Notes: generated from the letters alone by a model not told the origin. Shown: positions 1 through 12,204, numbered from the stretch's first letter. The stretch is 64,000 bases of DNA from Porodaedalea pini (GCA_002794775.1 NBAY01000001.1:2170001-2234000), one strand, 5' to 3'. Numbers and translations are program-made.

Positions 1-279
1 TTCGGTCTAAAGGAAATCGTTGATGCTTCCGAATTCAAGATACTCGAGATACGGAACGGTCCAAAGATAAACACAGAGGTTGTACGAAAGCTGATGCCAG
101 AAGGCAAGATATTTATTTGCACGGAGCATGACTGGAGTGAGCTTTCGTTTTACCGCTATTTTGTCATTATTATCGCTCATAACGCTTCTCCAGCACGTAA
201 AATAAATATGTTCAAGTATAAGATGCCAGAGAAGCCTGCCCGTGGGTCACTTGAGCGCATGGAGCCTTTTTATGCGTAA
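1..279 (+). CDS. 3' end of an uncharacterised protein gene (5' truncated by window)
   Basis: The frame is open from base 1 to a TAA at 277-279 and gives 92 C-terminal residues, with one internal Met at residue 32. The beginning (GLKEIVDASEFKILEIR) has the alternating hydrophobic pattern seen in the leucine-rich tails of fungal F-box proteins, but no F-box is visible because the 5' part lies outside the window. The frame could also be a chance run. No intron consensus is needed to keep it open. I do not recognise the family. Confidence 0.35.
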   Translation, partial: FGLKEIVDASEFKILEIRNGPKINTEVVRKLMPEGKIFICTEHDWSELSFYRYFVIIIAHNASPARKINMFKYKMPEKPARGSLERMEPFYA

Positions 280-1131
280 CATGAGTGAACGATGGCACCA
301 AGGTGGCAATTCTCAGCTCACGATGGGGTCCTGGACTCCTGGACTCGAGGAACCAGAAACAGTCGATTGTGCACATGGAGACGAAGTTTACTCTTTTAAT
401 TTATTGCACAATGGCATTCATATTCAGACGCGCGGGGTGCCCATCGCCTTTCCGAGTATTTATTGTCATCCAAGCGTGTTCCTCTCCCCCTTTTTCATGT
501 GATTCATGTCCACTAAAATATGATTGTAAAGACAGTCGCATTTTAATGCATGATCGCTTGACTTTTCCACAGTTCCGTCGTTCACGAAGATCTCTTTTTT
601 ATGTTGCATGGCGGACGTACTTTCGAGAAACAATAACTATTGCTTCCACGCGTACCGCATTGCCACTGAAAAAATAGCTCGCTACTTCATCAATCTTCTT
701 TAAAACAAATATGGCGAACCTTTTCACAGACTCAATATCTTCTTTGCTATCCGCAGCTTCCGTAACCCTGCCCTTACTTTACGAGGAGTACTGATGAAAG
801 GCTAGACAGTACTGGTGTAGATCCGCAGACCGCACTAAGAGGAAATTGTTATCGCGTTGGATGGTGCTGACATTTGTTGCACAGTGCGAAATGATAGGTT
901 CCCCATGCTAGCAACCATCAACTGCTCGCTTGCGATCTCAGGTGTTTCTCTATAGATTGTTATTTATAAATCAAAGGAGCAGATACGCGCATATTTCATC
1001 TGGTATGCGACGTGTTGTTTACGCGCTATTTGTGCACTCTTCACAATTGGAAATAATCGACGATCGCAAGTTGCTGCCATCTTGTAGACTGCACATCATC
1101 AGATACTTAGGCTGTAGCGGTTACTCGCAAC
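280..1131. other. Intergenic region, no gene seen
   Basis: Several short overlapping frames occur here in all registers with no recognisable protein. The stretch leads into the methyltransferase start at 1132 and presumably includes its promoter; no clear TATA element was found. Confidence 0.5.
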
Positions 1132-2256
1132 ATGGTCGATTCTGAAAGCGAGTCCGAAGGCTTCGCGCTCGACGGCATGTTTACTGTGATAGTCTCGCGC
1201 GCCCTTCGCTATCGTGCTCATCTGATTTCCCGTACTTGCTTAGGAATCACCCCGTCCACCCTCGCCTGAACCTACGGTCTCTACGTACGTGCGGGAGAGT
1301 GCACCGAGCTCTTTGGATGGAGGTGAAGATAAGGATGAAGATCAATGGTCAGAGATCGAGGTCAGGCTCGTCGGCTCGCATCCGTTATGGGGGCATTACT
1401 TGTGCGTACCTTGTTGCTTTTATGACGTAGTATTATTATTCTGATATATACCTAGATGGAATGCTGCACGAGCATTTGCGAAATATCTTGACCTCAACAC
1501 GAATTTGTATCGAGGGATGAACGTGCTCGAGCTAGGCGCAGGTGGTGGGCTGCCAGGTCTGGTCACTGCACTTAACGGCTCACGAACAGTGCGTCGCTCT
1601 GCATATTCCCACACAATTGTATCTGAATAGCTTTCACAGACAGTTCTAACAGACTATCCCGATAAAGACCTGTTGGACAACCTCTCGCACAACGTCAAAC
1701 GAAATATACCGGCACTGCGGAATGCCAGTGTCCCCGTTCAGGGTTACATATGGGGCGCACCTGTTGACCAACTACTCGCAGTCGCTCCAGAGAAATATGA
1801 TCTCATAATCCTCTCGGACCTTGTTTTCAATCATTCCCAGGTGCATGCATATACTTGCATGCCTATAAGTTATCTCTGCTTACGATCCTGATAATTATGT
1901 GCGACAGCATGATGCCCTCCTAAAAACATGCGAGCTCACGCTTCGTAAAAGCGATCAAATTGAACATTCACATGATTCTGCTGTGCCGACAGTACTCGTA
2001 TTCTACACACACCATCGCCCACATCTTGCTTCACGCGACCTTGACTTCTTCTCAAAGGCGCAAGAGCGCGGCTGGGTATGCAAGGAGATGGTCACAGAAC
2101 AGTATCGAGTACGTTTGATTCCGCCTCTTCCAAGACAATTTTTCTGGAGATTCGTTTATGAAATTGACTGACGCGATTATACAGCCGATGTTTCCTGATG
2201 ATCCAGGCGAGGAGAAAGTCCGAGCTACAGTTCATGGATGGGCCCTCACGCGATAG
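1132..2256 (+). CDS. EFM7: Protein N-terminal and lysine N-methyltransferase EFM7-like (nicotinamide N-methyltransferase-like fold)
   Basis: Six exons join in phase: 1132-1185, 1244-1401, 1456-1588, 1640-1840, 1908-2108 and 2185-2256. They give 272 aa, close to the usual ~260 aa of fungal EFM7/NNT1 proteins. The family signature HPLWGHYLWN lies at residues 64-73. SAM-binding motif I, NVLELGAGGGLPGL, lies at about 93-106. It is followed by the acidic post-I segment VLTDYPD and by DLIILSDLVFNHSQH, where the chain meets the exon 4/5 junction. Known family members are cytoplasmic SAM-dependent enzymes that methylate elongation factor eEF1A at its N terminus and a nearby lysine. The start is the first ATG before an acidic, poorly conserved N terminus (DSESESEG). 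All five introns are 51-76 nt GT-AG introns and no lesions are visible, so the gene looks functional. It lies about 700 bp upstream of the giant transposon, on the same strand as its left transposase. Confidence 0.9.
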
Positions 2257-2950
2257 ACACAATCCAAGGTGATCGGTAAAGACAATCTGTGTTTCCGATG
2301 ATGGTGGATGTCTGTGTAACTCGTCGGTAAATGTTCACTACCTTTCCAAATTTTGGACTGGCAACATCGAATAAAGATACTCAGACTTCAATTTACCTCG
2401 ATCAAGTAACAGGAACTCATCACTCGATTTCCCTCTCCTTCAGTCGCTTTCGTTACACCTTCATTCGTATGCGATTTGTTGAATCTGAATATCGTCGTCT
2501 TCTGATTTCTTCCGTGATCTTTGCCGGGAAATATCCCTCATGCTAATGGACACAGCAAAGACTTCCTTCTAATATACGAGCCCCTTTGGACGCCGATTTG
2601 AAAGTACCGCCGTCCGGTGCGGCACAGAGCGCGGTGGGCTGCTGCTGTTATATTTTCTATTCGGACGCTCAAGTCATATGGCGAGATATCAGAATGTGGA
2701 CCATGAGTCTTCGTTTTGGCCTTCGTACATCCCAGTTTATAGAATGCCCGTGTTAGGGAGAAGCGCGTTTCATTTGTGCGCACTTGAAGATCAATACCCG
2801 GAGCACGAGTATGCGGAGTACAGTGAGTAGGTAGCGGCCAAAATGCTGAACAGAAATCACTGGACTTGACGCACTATGAAGGCGAGTCACACACACATTC
2901 ATAAAGCATAGAGCATCGCTATGCAAGTTGCAACTTGAACGAGCCCATTT
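2257..2950. other. Intergenic flank of the giant Tc1 element
   Basis: No convincing coding region is seen; the short frames on both strands lack family signatures. The right edge (ending ..CCATTT) is the original insertion site. The duplicated TA at 2951-2952 is the left target-site duplication, and the matching right flank resumes at 22345. Confidence 0.5.
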
Positions 2951-2952
2951 TA

Positions 2953-4985
2953 CAGCCATTTTCATAAGTCCTGCAACACGTGCATTTCACATGAAATGAG
3001 ACGTGTCTGAGCCAAAACGTCGAAAAATAGAATAAATGTTGATTTTCTCTGTAAATTCTGCGCAGTACCTGCTCATTAAGTACTCAAAAAATAGGCATGG
3101 TTCTCAGGAGCAGAAATATGTAAAATAGGGAGCAATACATTGACTGTGTAGGTGGGTGGAGATCAAACAAGTGCAGCCAGTCTGTTCTCTCATACATTTC
3201 CACTGAGATTCAAAAATTATGGCTCCTCTACATCTACCTATAAAATTCTTTCCCATGACTGTAAATTAAGTATATGACTATACCAACAGCTCCTGCAAGT
3301 CTGAAGCCAATCCATGCAGTATTCATGGTGCAGCAGCAAGGTTTGTGTTCCACTTCGAGCTCTTTCCACCTTCCTCTTCTCACAACAGGTCTTGCAGCAC
3401 AGGTGAGAAGGCCGCTAAGATTATGATTCTTTTTGTGTAATTATCAGACACATAAGAGCCATCTTCCCTGCAAGTTTCCTGTCCATTCACTTTGTGCTTT
3501 GACTGCTACGCTCAAATTTCTGTGCATACTACCAACACCTGTGAGCACGTGAGCACATGTTAGCCAAGCCACTGCCATGCAAACATGAAAGCCAACACTC
3601 TACTTCCTCCTCCTCTCAGGTCATTCCATGATGGTTTCAGGCAAGGCACTCTCAGATGATGCAAGACACATCACATTCAGACTGTATCAGTCACAACTCT
3701 TTACCATGCATGACCTGGCCAGGGTAATAGATATCCATCAAGCAACAATCCACCAAACTGTTGCTCAACATGAGTGCATGGGGCATTTACGACAGGAGGA
3801 CACAAGGACTGGAAGACCAAGGTTGCTTGATTATGTGGATACACAGGTGAGTGCATTTTTTGAATTGTAATGACTCGCTGTGGCTAACTGAACTATAGTA
3901 TCTCTTGAGCACGATAGAGCATTGCAAGGACCAGTACTTAGACAAGGTGAGGGAGGAGCTGGAAAGGGTAACAGGCAAGAAGGTTTCAGACACTACAGTA
4001 TGGAGGTCTCTGTGCCGGGCTGGGTTCACTCTGAAGATGGTGTGGTGATGCTTATGGCTTCACATCAGCAAACTTACTCTGCTCAAGATATCAAAAAGGG
4101 CACTTGAATGCAGCAAGTCCGCTCAGCTCCGGTACACATTGAGAATGGGATCTCAATATGAGGCAGAACAGCTCGTCTTTGTCGACAAGAGCACATGCAA
4201 CCAACGTACCTTCTTAAGGAAGAAAGCATGGGCTTTGCAGGGTTATCAGGCATGTCAGAAAGTGATCTTTACATGGGGAAAAAGGTGCAATGCTTACCTT
4301 TATGACTGCAGATCTGACTGCTTGCCTCTTCTAGGTATTTGATCTTGCCTGCAATCACTTCAACTGGCATGCTTGACTGTACAATACTGGAAGGATCCTT
4401 CAATGCCACCTCCTTCTCCACATTTATCAGGGATCTCTTGGACCACATGCAACCTTGGCCAGCCCAAAACTCTGTCGTGTTGAGGGACAACTGCACAATC
4501 CACAAGTCACTGGAAATTTGCGAACTCATTGAGTCAAGGTCCATCTATTTTGACCTGTTGTGCTGCGAAGCAGGGCTCTTACTGATCTGACTCCACACAG
4601 GGGCATGAAGCTGGAATTTCTCCCCACGTATTCTCCGGACTTCAACCCGATTGAGCTGGCATTCTCTCTGCTGAAATCTCAACTTCATCAGGTCAAATTC
4701 AGTGATGAGGAAATGGACACTTTGGTATTCGCGAAGCTTTATGGTGAAACTATGTCTATCAGTGCTGCGGACTGTCGTGCTTTCTATCATCATTGCAGTT
4801 ATCTCTGTTAGTGTCAGGTTTCTTCATTGAGTGGATACAGGCTTCCTTGTCACTGTCTCAACTGGTCCAACAATGTAATATATTCTGTCTATATGATGTA
4901 CGCATAACTACTGTTCCTTGATGTGAGAAACATCCTCCTGCACATATCGAATGATATGATTGAGTAACCCAATGCTTGTCTCCAC
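2953..4985 (+). repeat. Left inverted arm of composite Tc1 element
   Basis: This arm holds the TIR, a ~675-bp subterminal region, the intact-looking transposase gene and, at its inner edge, the last ~25 codons of cargo gene X on the opposite strand. Similarity to the right arm is high through 4943 and becomes more divergent from 4944 to about 4985. Confidence 0.85.
3628..4811 (+). CDS. Tc1/mariner DD34E transposase (left-arm copy, apparently intact)
   Basis: Five exons join in phase: 3628-3846, 3899-4039, 4088-4284, 4335-4538 and 4601-4811, giving 323 aa. An N-terminal helix-turn-helix region (DLARVIDIHQATIHQTV, about residues 31-47) should bind the TIR. The DDE nuclease core shows D153 (LVFVDKS), D237 (LRDNCTIHKS) and E272 (YSPDFNPIELAF). 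There are 34 residues between the second D and the E, the DD34E spacing of the Tc1 family. It would act in the nucleus, cutting at the TIRs and inserting at TA. The gene points inward from the left end and converges with cargo gene X, whose stop is only about 100 bp away. Exon borders agree with the right-arm copy, which supports the splicing model. A few residues near catalytic motifs differ between the copies (VVLRDN here, VVVMDN on the right), so activity is uncertain. Confidence 0.8.
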
Positions 4986-6697
4986 TTGAGCATCAATAAC
5001 CATCTTCTCGAGCCTTCCAAATTCTAAGTAAGCCAAGTCATCCAAGCGTTTAACATCATTGGCCTCGAAAACAGGTAGCAGAGACCTGTATTGGTAGTCA
5101 TTGCGGCCTCTCTCCATGTCATCGTGCAATGATTCAATCCAATTCCAAACAGAAGGGTAATCACATGGCCTGCACTCAGTTATGCATTTTGTAGTGCTGG
5201 GCAATGACCGGCTGGTTGAAAGGTTGCATTGGCACTACAGTTGCCACTGTTCCGGCTGTCACAGGAGCACTGTTGGGGAGGGATGTTGTAGGCCCAGTTG
5301 CTATGTCAGAGCCAGTTCCTGTGCTGGCATTTTCAGCTGCTTTCCACTGCTTGTCCAATACTTTCAGTTGCCCCAGTACTTCGTTCACTTTGACTCTGGG
5401 AGTATTCTTATACTGGACAAAGTATGCTTTTAGTCCGGTGAGATTGCACTTTGTCAATGGACTCACAATCAGTTTTGCATGTTCAACAAGATGTTTGTTG
5501 GAATACATAAGATGGTCTTTTGACCCTCTTATTTTACCACAGAGCCTGCCATCGTGTTTATCACATTTGAACGCTGCTGTGATTTGTGCCATAATCCATT
5601 TGAGTACAGCATCATAAGCTTCCTTAGCACTGGTGACCCCTGAAGGAGTCGCATTCGTTCTAGTCGCACTTTGCTGTTTATTGCTGTTCCCATTGTTCCC
5701 ACGTGTATTCTTCACTGCATGTCAGGAACCACTTTATACATCAAATACTATAGACAAACCTGATTACTGAGATTCCAAATGACAATTCTGGGGTTTTCGT
5801 TACCTCGTTTCTTCTTCTTTTCAGCTGCTTGATGTCTGTGAACTTGTTTGAACAGTGTGTCCAACTGGTCTTGTGTATCCAAATATTCTGGTTCAAGCTT
5901 TGTCCCAGACTTCACAGACCAGCAAGCTGTGTAACCAAGTTGGTCAAATGTAGAACAGCCTCAGGTGATTGAAACCACTTCATTGATCAAATCAGCCAGC
6001 AACATCTTGGAGTTGATCTTCATGTCTCGCACACCAGTACTGTCATGAATTTTTACCATGACTTCCAGTTCAGGCTTTTTCTCTGTAGCAGGTGTCAATG
6101 TGATCCATTCATAAGCTTTTGCATGTCTAAGAGAGGGAGTATTCCAGTCCACGTACTCGCCAGCTATACTTTTCTTAGCCACAGCCTTAGGCAACAATGA
6201 ATGGAGGTTTCGTACCATCATCAAGATGGAAAGAATGCTCATCAGGCTTGTCAGGGGAGTCAGGAATTTCATCAAAGGCCGATCTGTCATTGTCAAAACC
6301 CTGCATTTCATTCATAGTGTCATTCAAGCCAAGTCCTGAAGCACGAACAATGTCCGCAATGGATATATCCTCCTGATCTTCAGGTGAATGCTCCTGTTCA
6401 ACTGTATCCTTGTCATTGCCCTTCTTGCACGGCTATGGGCATGAAAACTGGTCAGAGAGAGCATTTGCATCAAATTTCACAACTCACAGTTCAGCAGGTC
6501 GGCTTTGCTGTTGTAGCATATTTCTTCCCACTTGATTTCAACTGCTTTTTTGTGGGAGTTTCGGGGACCTGATTGGGGACTTCATTTTTTCTGGGGCGAC
6601 TAACAGGGCATTTCTTCATCTGCACAGCTAATTCCGCAGCTAGTTCTTCACCGTCTTTGAGTTTTTTGGACTTCTTTCTGACACGTTGAGGCAGCAT
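4908..6697 (-). pseudogene. Cargo gene X: uncharacterised protein, decayed
   Basis: A minus-strand reading starts at ATG 6697 (MLPQRVRKKSKKLKDG, a basic lysine-rich N terminus). It continues through an acidic segment (about 6420-6240), a segment with MKINSKMLLADLINEVV (about 6030-5965), a Lys-rich HQAAEKKKKR stretch near 5810, and a Ser/Thr-rich linker (5715-5176). The C-terminal region PSVWNWIESLHDDMERGR...RLDDLAYL (5140-5010) resembles a small helical SAM-like domain and ends SHIKEQ at 4908. A frame change near 6230 and an in-frame TGA at 5961-5963, with coding-like sequence on both sides, show damage unless unusual introns remove them. I do not recognise the family. It lies inside the transposon, divergent from gene Y, and its 3' end falls within the inverted arm. 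Confidence 0.5.
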
Positions 6698-7019
6698 TGT
6701 GGGGTCAGGAAAAGAAATGCAATTCGATTTCACTTAGAGCATTGGATGTTTTTGCTTACCAAATATTTTGGTACCTAAGCCTCCCAAAAGATGTCAGCGA
6801 CCTCTACCTCCTTCATGACTATTGCTTTCATGCCGACTGAGCCATTGTGGACCAAGGTTGAAGGTAGGGAACTGGCTATCCCAATGCGGCAAGAATACAA
6901 AAGGAGGGTTCAGGGCATCAAAATGCACCGGTCTCATCTTTATCTCTCGTCCTTCTTCTCCCATCCCCATCAATCTTGCTCTCCCACCTTATCGCTCACC
7001 CCTATAAGTACTCATTGCT
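6698..7019. promoter_or_regulatory. Shared divergent promoter region between cargo genes X and Y
   Basis: The ~320 bp between the X start (6697, minus) and the proposed Y start (7020, plus) must carry both promoters if the genes are expressed. A pyrimidine-rich stretch (about 6940-7005) precedes Y. No TATA box of good consensus was identified for either. Confidence 0.35.
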
Positions 7020-10000
7020 ATGGAAGGACAAGCTGGACGGCATCCTATGGATCCTTCCAGTGATATAGTCATAGTTAATGGTACAGAATAGATCGCCATG
7101 TTCTAAGTCTTTGGTGGCTTACAAACAGGCATTTTGTGTAGCACCCAGTGAAGTTCATGATCATGAAGATACCATAGAAGACTCTGAGCAGTTGCAAGAG
7201 GTGCTATCTGGTAAGCATATGTCTTCCCTGGTAAGTTCCATGGGCCCTTCTGACGTGATGTCAGATGAAGTTTCTTCTGAAGGACCTGCAGAGAATGATT
7301 CAAAAGGAAAGGGAAAGGAAGTGGCTCAAGAGAGTTCAGGGGAGGAATCTAGTCGTAGTAGCCATAAGTACTATTTATACAATTGCTGCGGGATCGTCCT
7401 GATGCATCTGTGCACTATTTTTCAGTGTCCAAAAGTGCAGCACTAAAGAAGCAGCTTGTTCAAGTGAAGGCATCACAGTCCTATGATGAACTTGTGGTAA
7501 TTGCAGAAGCAGCTGTTGCTAAGCATGGTTAGATTGAGGAAAAGTCAAAGCGGTGTAAAAAAATGTCTTCACACCAGAAAAAATTATGATTTTCTCTTGG
7601 CTAGGATAACCCAACTCGAGTCACAAATCCACACAAGCTTGGCCACCATGCTTCAAACTGTTCAAGATGTTGCTGCAGCCAATGAGGCACTTTCTTCAGA
7701 GGCCCAGGTCGGCCTTCTTATTGTCACGGATCGGGTTAATACGTTGGAGGAGAAAAGTGAACAAAGCAAAATCAATGCGCATCGAGTAGAAGATGAAATA
7801 CGTGGTGTACTTAGTCTTCATACAGATGCTATTCTCGGGGTAAAGCTCCTTCTCTAGTATCACTCTACTTGATTCTCACATTCTGATTTAGGAGCCTGAA
7901 GTGGCAGATAAGTTGCACCTTTGAAAATTAATCGAGGAAGGAAAGATTATACTCCTTATGGGATTCAGTGTTGTGGAGCGTGTCCTGCAGATTCACTACT
8001 GCTTGGGAAACACTTCAAATAATGAGGATGCCCGCAAGCCTAAAAGGATTCATTATTTCATCCCGATCGACCACTCTTGTATTCAGCAAAACACAGTGTA
8101 TGACCTATGGTCATCCGAACGGGTCTTGAGGGACCTTGTGCAGTGCACTCAAACCCCAAAGGCAGGCCCTGGCATGCCCTTTGAGGCATTCAAATCAATT
8201 GCCAATTGTTAGGTGGGAGTCCGGGAGACGACTTGGACTGGGCAGGCCTCGGCTGACTGTCGTCTGGGACGTGCTATACTCGAGCAGGGACTTGGGACAC
8301 ACTATACTCAGGCTAGGTCGTCACAGAGGTAAGAGGATTGATACAATATACTCTACTACAGGAGGGGGACGTGGTCTCACCTAGATTGTCACGGAGGTAA
8401 GAGGAAAAGCAGAACAGGTGTTCAGATGCGATTCCTCTTCCTTATATACAGTGATCACCTCATGAGAACCGGTTGCCCCATTGTCTAGAATTATATAATG
8501 GGAGTGGAATGGAACGAATGAAGGTCATGTGAAGGGAGTGTGGGAAATGATTAAAAAGATGATTAATTATAATGGAAAGGAGCGATTAAAAGAAAAGAAA
8601 TGATAAAAGGCAATTAAAAGAAGGTAAAAGTTCGAGTCCTGACACCAATATAACAAAAGACTACGCATTTGATCTCAGGCAACTCTATCCAAACTACGAC
8701 AGAGAGAAGGTAGTCCAAAACTTGCATGACTTGGTAGTTGCTTTTATGTGTGCTCATGAACGGCTGAGTTTCTGGGAGATGAACGCTTCACTTTCCTTTG
8801 CCATGAGGGTGGAACAGGCAGGATATGTAAATTGCAAAGCTTTCTGTGGCCAGGCCCAATACAGTGATGTGGATGCTTATGTTCTGGCAGAAGTTATTAG
8901 AAGCAGACTTCTGCAGGCATCCAAGATATCCACAGAGCTACAGGAGAAACCTGAGACTATGAGCAAAATTGAAAGTTTCATGGGCCACAAAGTGATGTGG
9001 ATTTTTGATCAGTATCAGCAAAAGTATAAAAAGAGTTGGCCTAAAAGAGGCTCTGCTCACTACTCCACGCACTCTTCCCAACTCTCTGACGCGGACTCTA
9101 CCCCTTGCAATACTATATTGGGCATGCAACTAGATTTGAAAGGGAGACTTACGTGCGATTCTGTCAACCGAATCGCATACATACTTCATCTCACCTTCAC
9201 GCAACAAAAAGAGGATGTGGATATCTTGTTTAGCGCTTCCCCGATACCGCAACTGGAGGGAACAGAAAAATATGATTTTAAGTCAGCCGATAGTCAAATG
9301 AGAGAATATGCCGGTCTTCTTGTGGGTCCTTGTAATGAAGCAAGCTTGTCATACAAAAAACTGGACAACTGAGTACTTCTCGCAGAGGCCAGTGCGCCAG
9401 TGGGCAGTGTGAAGCACTTGCTATCCAGGAATTACAGGAATCTTAGGGCATATATGCCTTTCATCAAGGACCTGTCTGTGCTATCAGCAGCTCTCAAACT
9501 CTTGGAGGGCAGAATTGCCAACATTCTATTGTGGGAAGATGCCTATGACTCACTTGTAATTGCATTACATGGAGGTGCCCATGATATGTCTGAGCCTGTG
9601 GAATCTTATGAAGCTGCAATAAATGCATTGGAGGAGCATGGCGTTTTGCAGGGGAAGTTTAAGGAGTGTGCTCCACATTTCAGAGTGATTTTGGCCGTCC
9701 AGCAGGGAATCAACATGCATAACAGTATCCCCGACAGACCTATAAGTGTAGGGTTCCCCCTTCCACATGTGGACAATGCAGTGCAATCCAGTGAACGGGA
9801 ATCCAGTGCATTGCAATCCTATCCGTCATCATCTGTGAACTCATTTTGCAAGTGTCCTGCTGACGATCATGCCCTTATGATGAGGCCAGAGAAAAAAAAG
9901 AATCGATTTGATTACCCGCATGATGAAGGCCCCTCTAATTCAAGAGGAGGCATGGCTCGTGGAGACACGTCCCCACCATCCCCCCCCCCACTTTGTCCTC

Positions 10001-10299
10001 ACTCCAGCCAGGCCCCTCTAATTTGTTTAATGCCGGAAGGGGAGGCACAGCTCATGGAAACACATCCTGGTCCCTCCTCACTTCATCCTCGTCCCGGCCA
10101 CCTCCCCCCATTGACTGGGATCAGACTTACAAGAACTACAGAAGAGAGGGTAGAAGAGAGGGTAGAAGCGACCGGAAATGGAGACACAACCACCACTCCA
10201 GAAGAGAGGATAGAGATGACCAGAGATGGGAATACAGCTACTCCAGAAGAGGGGGTAGACGTGGACATCACTGAGAGAGTTCCAGAAGAGTTGCTCTGA
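7020..10299 (+). pseudogene. Cargo gene Y: large uncharacterised protein, interrupted by a solo LTR and stop codons
   Basis: Coding-like segments run in order: an acidic Ser/Glu-rich N-terminal part (7140-7360), a predicted coiled coil (7600-7840, RITQLESQ...VNTLEEKSEQ), a segment ending FEAFKSIAN at 8206, the solo LTR 8207-8644, then a resumption in the same protein (DYAFDLRQLYPNYDRE) to 9369, and finally 9373-10299. An in-frame TGA at about 7922 and another at 9370-9372 (LDN-stop-VLLAEA, most simply a former TGG Trp codon) break the frame. The last ~130 residues are Pro/Ser-rich and include repeated EERVE/EERIE motifs encoded by near-repeats at 10140-10250. I do not recognise the family. 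It is the main cargo between the two transposase arms. Confidence 0.5.
8207..8644 (-). repeat. Solo LTR related to the Gypsy LTR at 13073/19883
   Basis: The sequence is the reverse complement, with considerable divergence, of the LTR at 13073-13532. It begins TGTTAGGTGGGAGTCC and ends GAGTCCTGACA. A 5-bp duplication CCAAT flanks it (8202-8206 and 8645-8649). No internal retroelement sequence is present, so this is a solo LTR left by LTR-LTR recombination. It sits inside cargo gene Y and splits its reading frame. Confidence 0.85.
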
Positions 10300-12035
10300 C
10301 ATCACAACAATGACCTCAAGGCATTGTAGCACTCTATCTATGCTTAGGCGTCAGCTGTCCCAGCATACCACCCGCTTTATTTATTATTATATACAGATAC
10401 AAACTCCATAAACATGGTCAAGCACTTTGTTTCATCACCGTCTATCTTACACTTTGCATTTCACGCGCTCAAATGGTCACACTTGCCCATTCGAGTGTCA
10501 ATATACCTTTGAAGTTCTCATATTATCCCTTAGTAACCTCATAAATATGTTCAAACACTTTCATACACCCACTCTAACACTCATACCACTTCCTATTCAC
10601 ACTTGAACGCTTCGTTTCCTTTATATTCATCCCATATCACACTATATATGTGCTTGAGGACTCTATCCACTTCATATTCACTCGTTCGAACATTTGTAGC
10701 ACAGCCAGATCACACAGTTGGGCTCAGGGAATGCATTGGGTTCCAGCAGGGGTCACTCAAACAGTCCTCGGGCCGCCGACGTTCAATGTATCACGCTCGA
10801 ACGACTGGATTCCATCATTCACTGCATTCTCCATGTGGCTCAAGCATTATTTATCATCGTCTATCACTCCCATGATGTGCATTCATTGCCATCACACCCT
10901 TGGGGGCATTTGGGGATGTTTGAATGGAGTTGTTCGGAGCACACATGATAAGTTTCTTGGTTTCATTGGTCTTCTCCTTGATGTTGAACCATTATTCCCC
11001 TTCAAGTTCGTGATATATCATGTTCTTGAGTCATTCCATCCCTAACATATGACTATTCTGACTTGAACATGCACTGCATGCAATCCTCTACCTCCGTATG
11101 TACGCTCGACATCGGTACCAAGCTTGTTTCGACTAGAGTATAAATAGTGCACACCTTTGTACTGATTCTGCAGAGGGAATACAGCCCCCAGTTCACTCCA
11201 CAGTACACATTTCAAGTCTCATAAGTTGTTCGCACCTTCAGATCGCCTCTGCTCAGCTCTACCAAACTCCCCCAACCACTCAAATAGCACGTTCAACTCA
11301 TCACATATGCTCAAAATCAGAATTCCAAGGCTTTGAGCACTAGACACACCCAACAGGGTATCGTACCAGCATATCCCCATCACCCCGCACATTCGTGACC
11401 TACTAAGAAGCCGTTCGAGCGTATTGGAGTACACACGAAGGCTCTCGAGCACGTTTTCGAGCGCGTTCGAATGCTCAACAAGCCCCGACCGGAGATTCAA
11501 ATCATCTGAGGCAGTTTAATACAGCCCCGCACCTACCTCAACTTCAGACTTCAACCGTTCAAGTCACAGGGTCTGCGTTAGGAGCTCAATTCTAATGAAT
11601 TTGAGCACTTTGGCAAAGCCTCTGGACCAGTAGAGCCACTGTTTCGAATGTTCGATCACTCCATTTCTATTTGGTTGTCCTTCCTCAACTATTGAGCCAC
11701 CGCAGTCTCCCTTGGGAAGAATATAGATTCGCCCTTGAGTTGACTGTTCGGTCCACAAAAGAGTCTGCATTGCAATAGTGTCCAAGGTGGTCACTGGAGC
11801 GGCGGTAATGAGGAGGGACTCCAGCATGGATCAAATCGGTCTGAACAATCAGACACATGCTCTCGCATAGCCTCAAATCCTTTTGTCTACTATTTCCTTT
11901 TGTATTCCTCCTACTAAGTCTTCTTTCATACAGAAATACCAGGGTTTTGTATGATTAGTTGTGTAGAATGTACATTTTATTTATTCAATGATTGAAGTTT
12001 ACTGCTAGAAAGTGACCATGATGATGGAGTGCATG
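10300..12035. other. 1.7-kb non-coding segment inside the composite element
   Basis: No protein-like frame is present. Short motifs containing CGAAC or GTTCGA recur many times (10480-11500), and a TATAAATA lies near 11140-11147, followed by a CA-rich stretch as in an LTR promoter. I looked for TG...CA ends with target duplications and found none that were convincing, so its origin is open. Confidence 0.4.
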
Positions 12036-12204
12036 ATGTTCTGCACCACTCAACTCATTGTCCATTGCTACAATAGCCTTTGGGCATGGCAAGACTGCAT
12101 ATGGTCCAAGAGTGAAGGATGCAGAGGTCGAGACAAGTCTTGCATTACTCACTCACACTATTCAATATGCGCAGGAGGATGTTTCTCACATCAAGGAACA
12201 GTAG
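12036..12204 (+). pseudogene. C-terminal remnant of a second copy of cargo gene X
   Basis: An open frame ends VETSLALLTHTI...AQEDVSHIKEQ-stop at 12202-12204. The left gene X ends VETSIGLLNHII...VQEDVSHIKEQ at 4908. The match covers about the last 25-30 codons and is more divergent than the rest of the arms. No upstream part of X is recognisable. This places an X-type gene 3' end beside each transposase copy, as expected for an inverted duplication followed by loss or replacement of one X copy. Confidence 0.6.

Noticed and set aside
2953..4985. Left arm as an independent ordinary Tc1 transposon
   Set aside because: No inverted TIR copy or TA-flanked end exists on its inner side; the only matching end is at 22344.
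10078..10332. Minus-strand frame with repeated YPLFWS-type residues
   Set aside because: It is the antisense of the EERVE-type repeats at the end of cargo gene Y and reflects the DNA repeat, not a protein.
10300..12070. Possible LTR between cargo gene Y and the X remnant
   Set aside because: I tried several TG...CA borders (for example starting near 10296 and 10326) and none gave a matching 4-6 bp target duplication.
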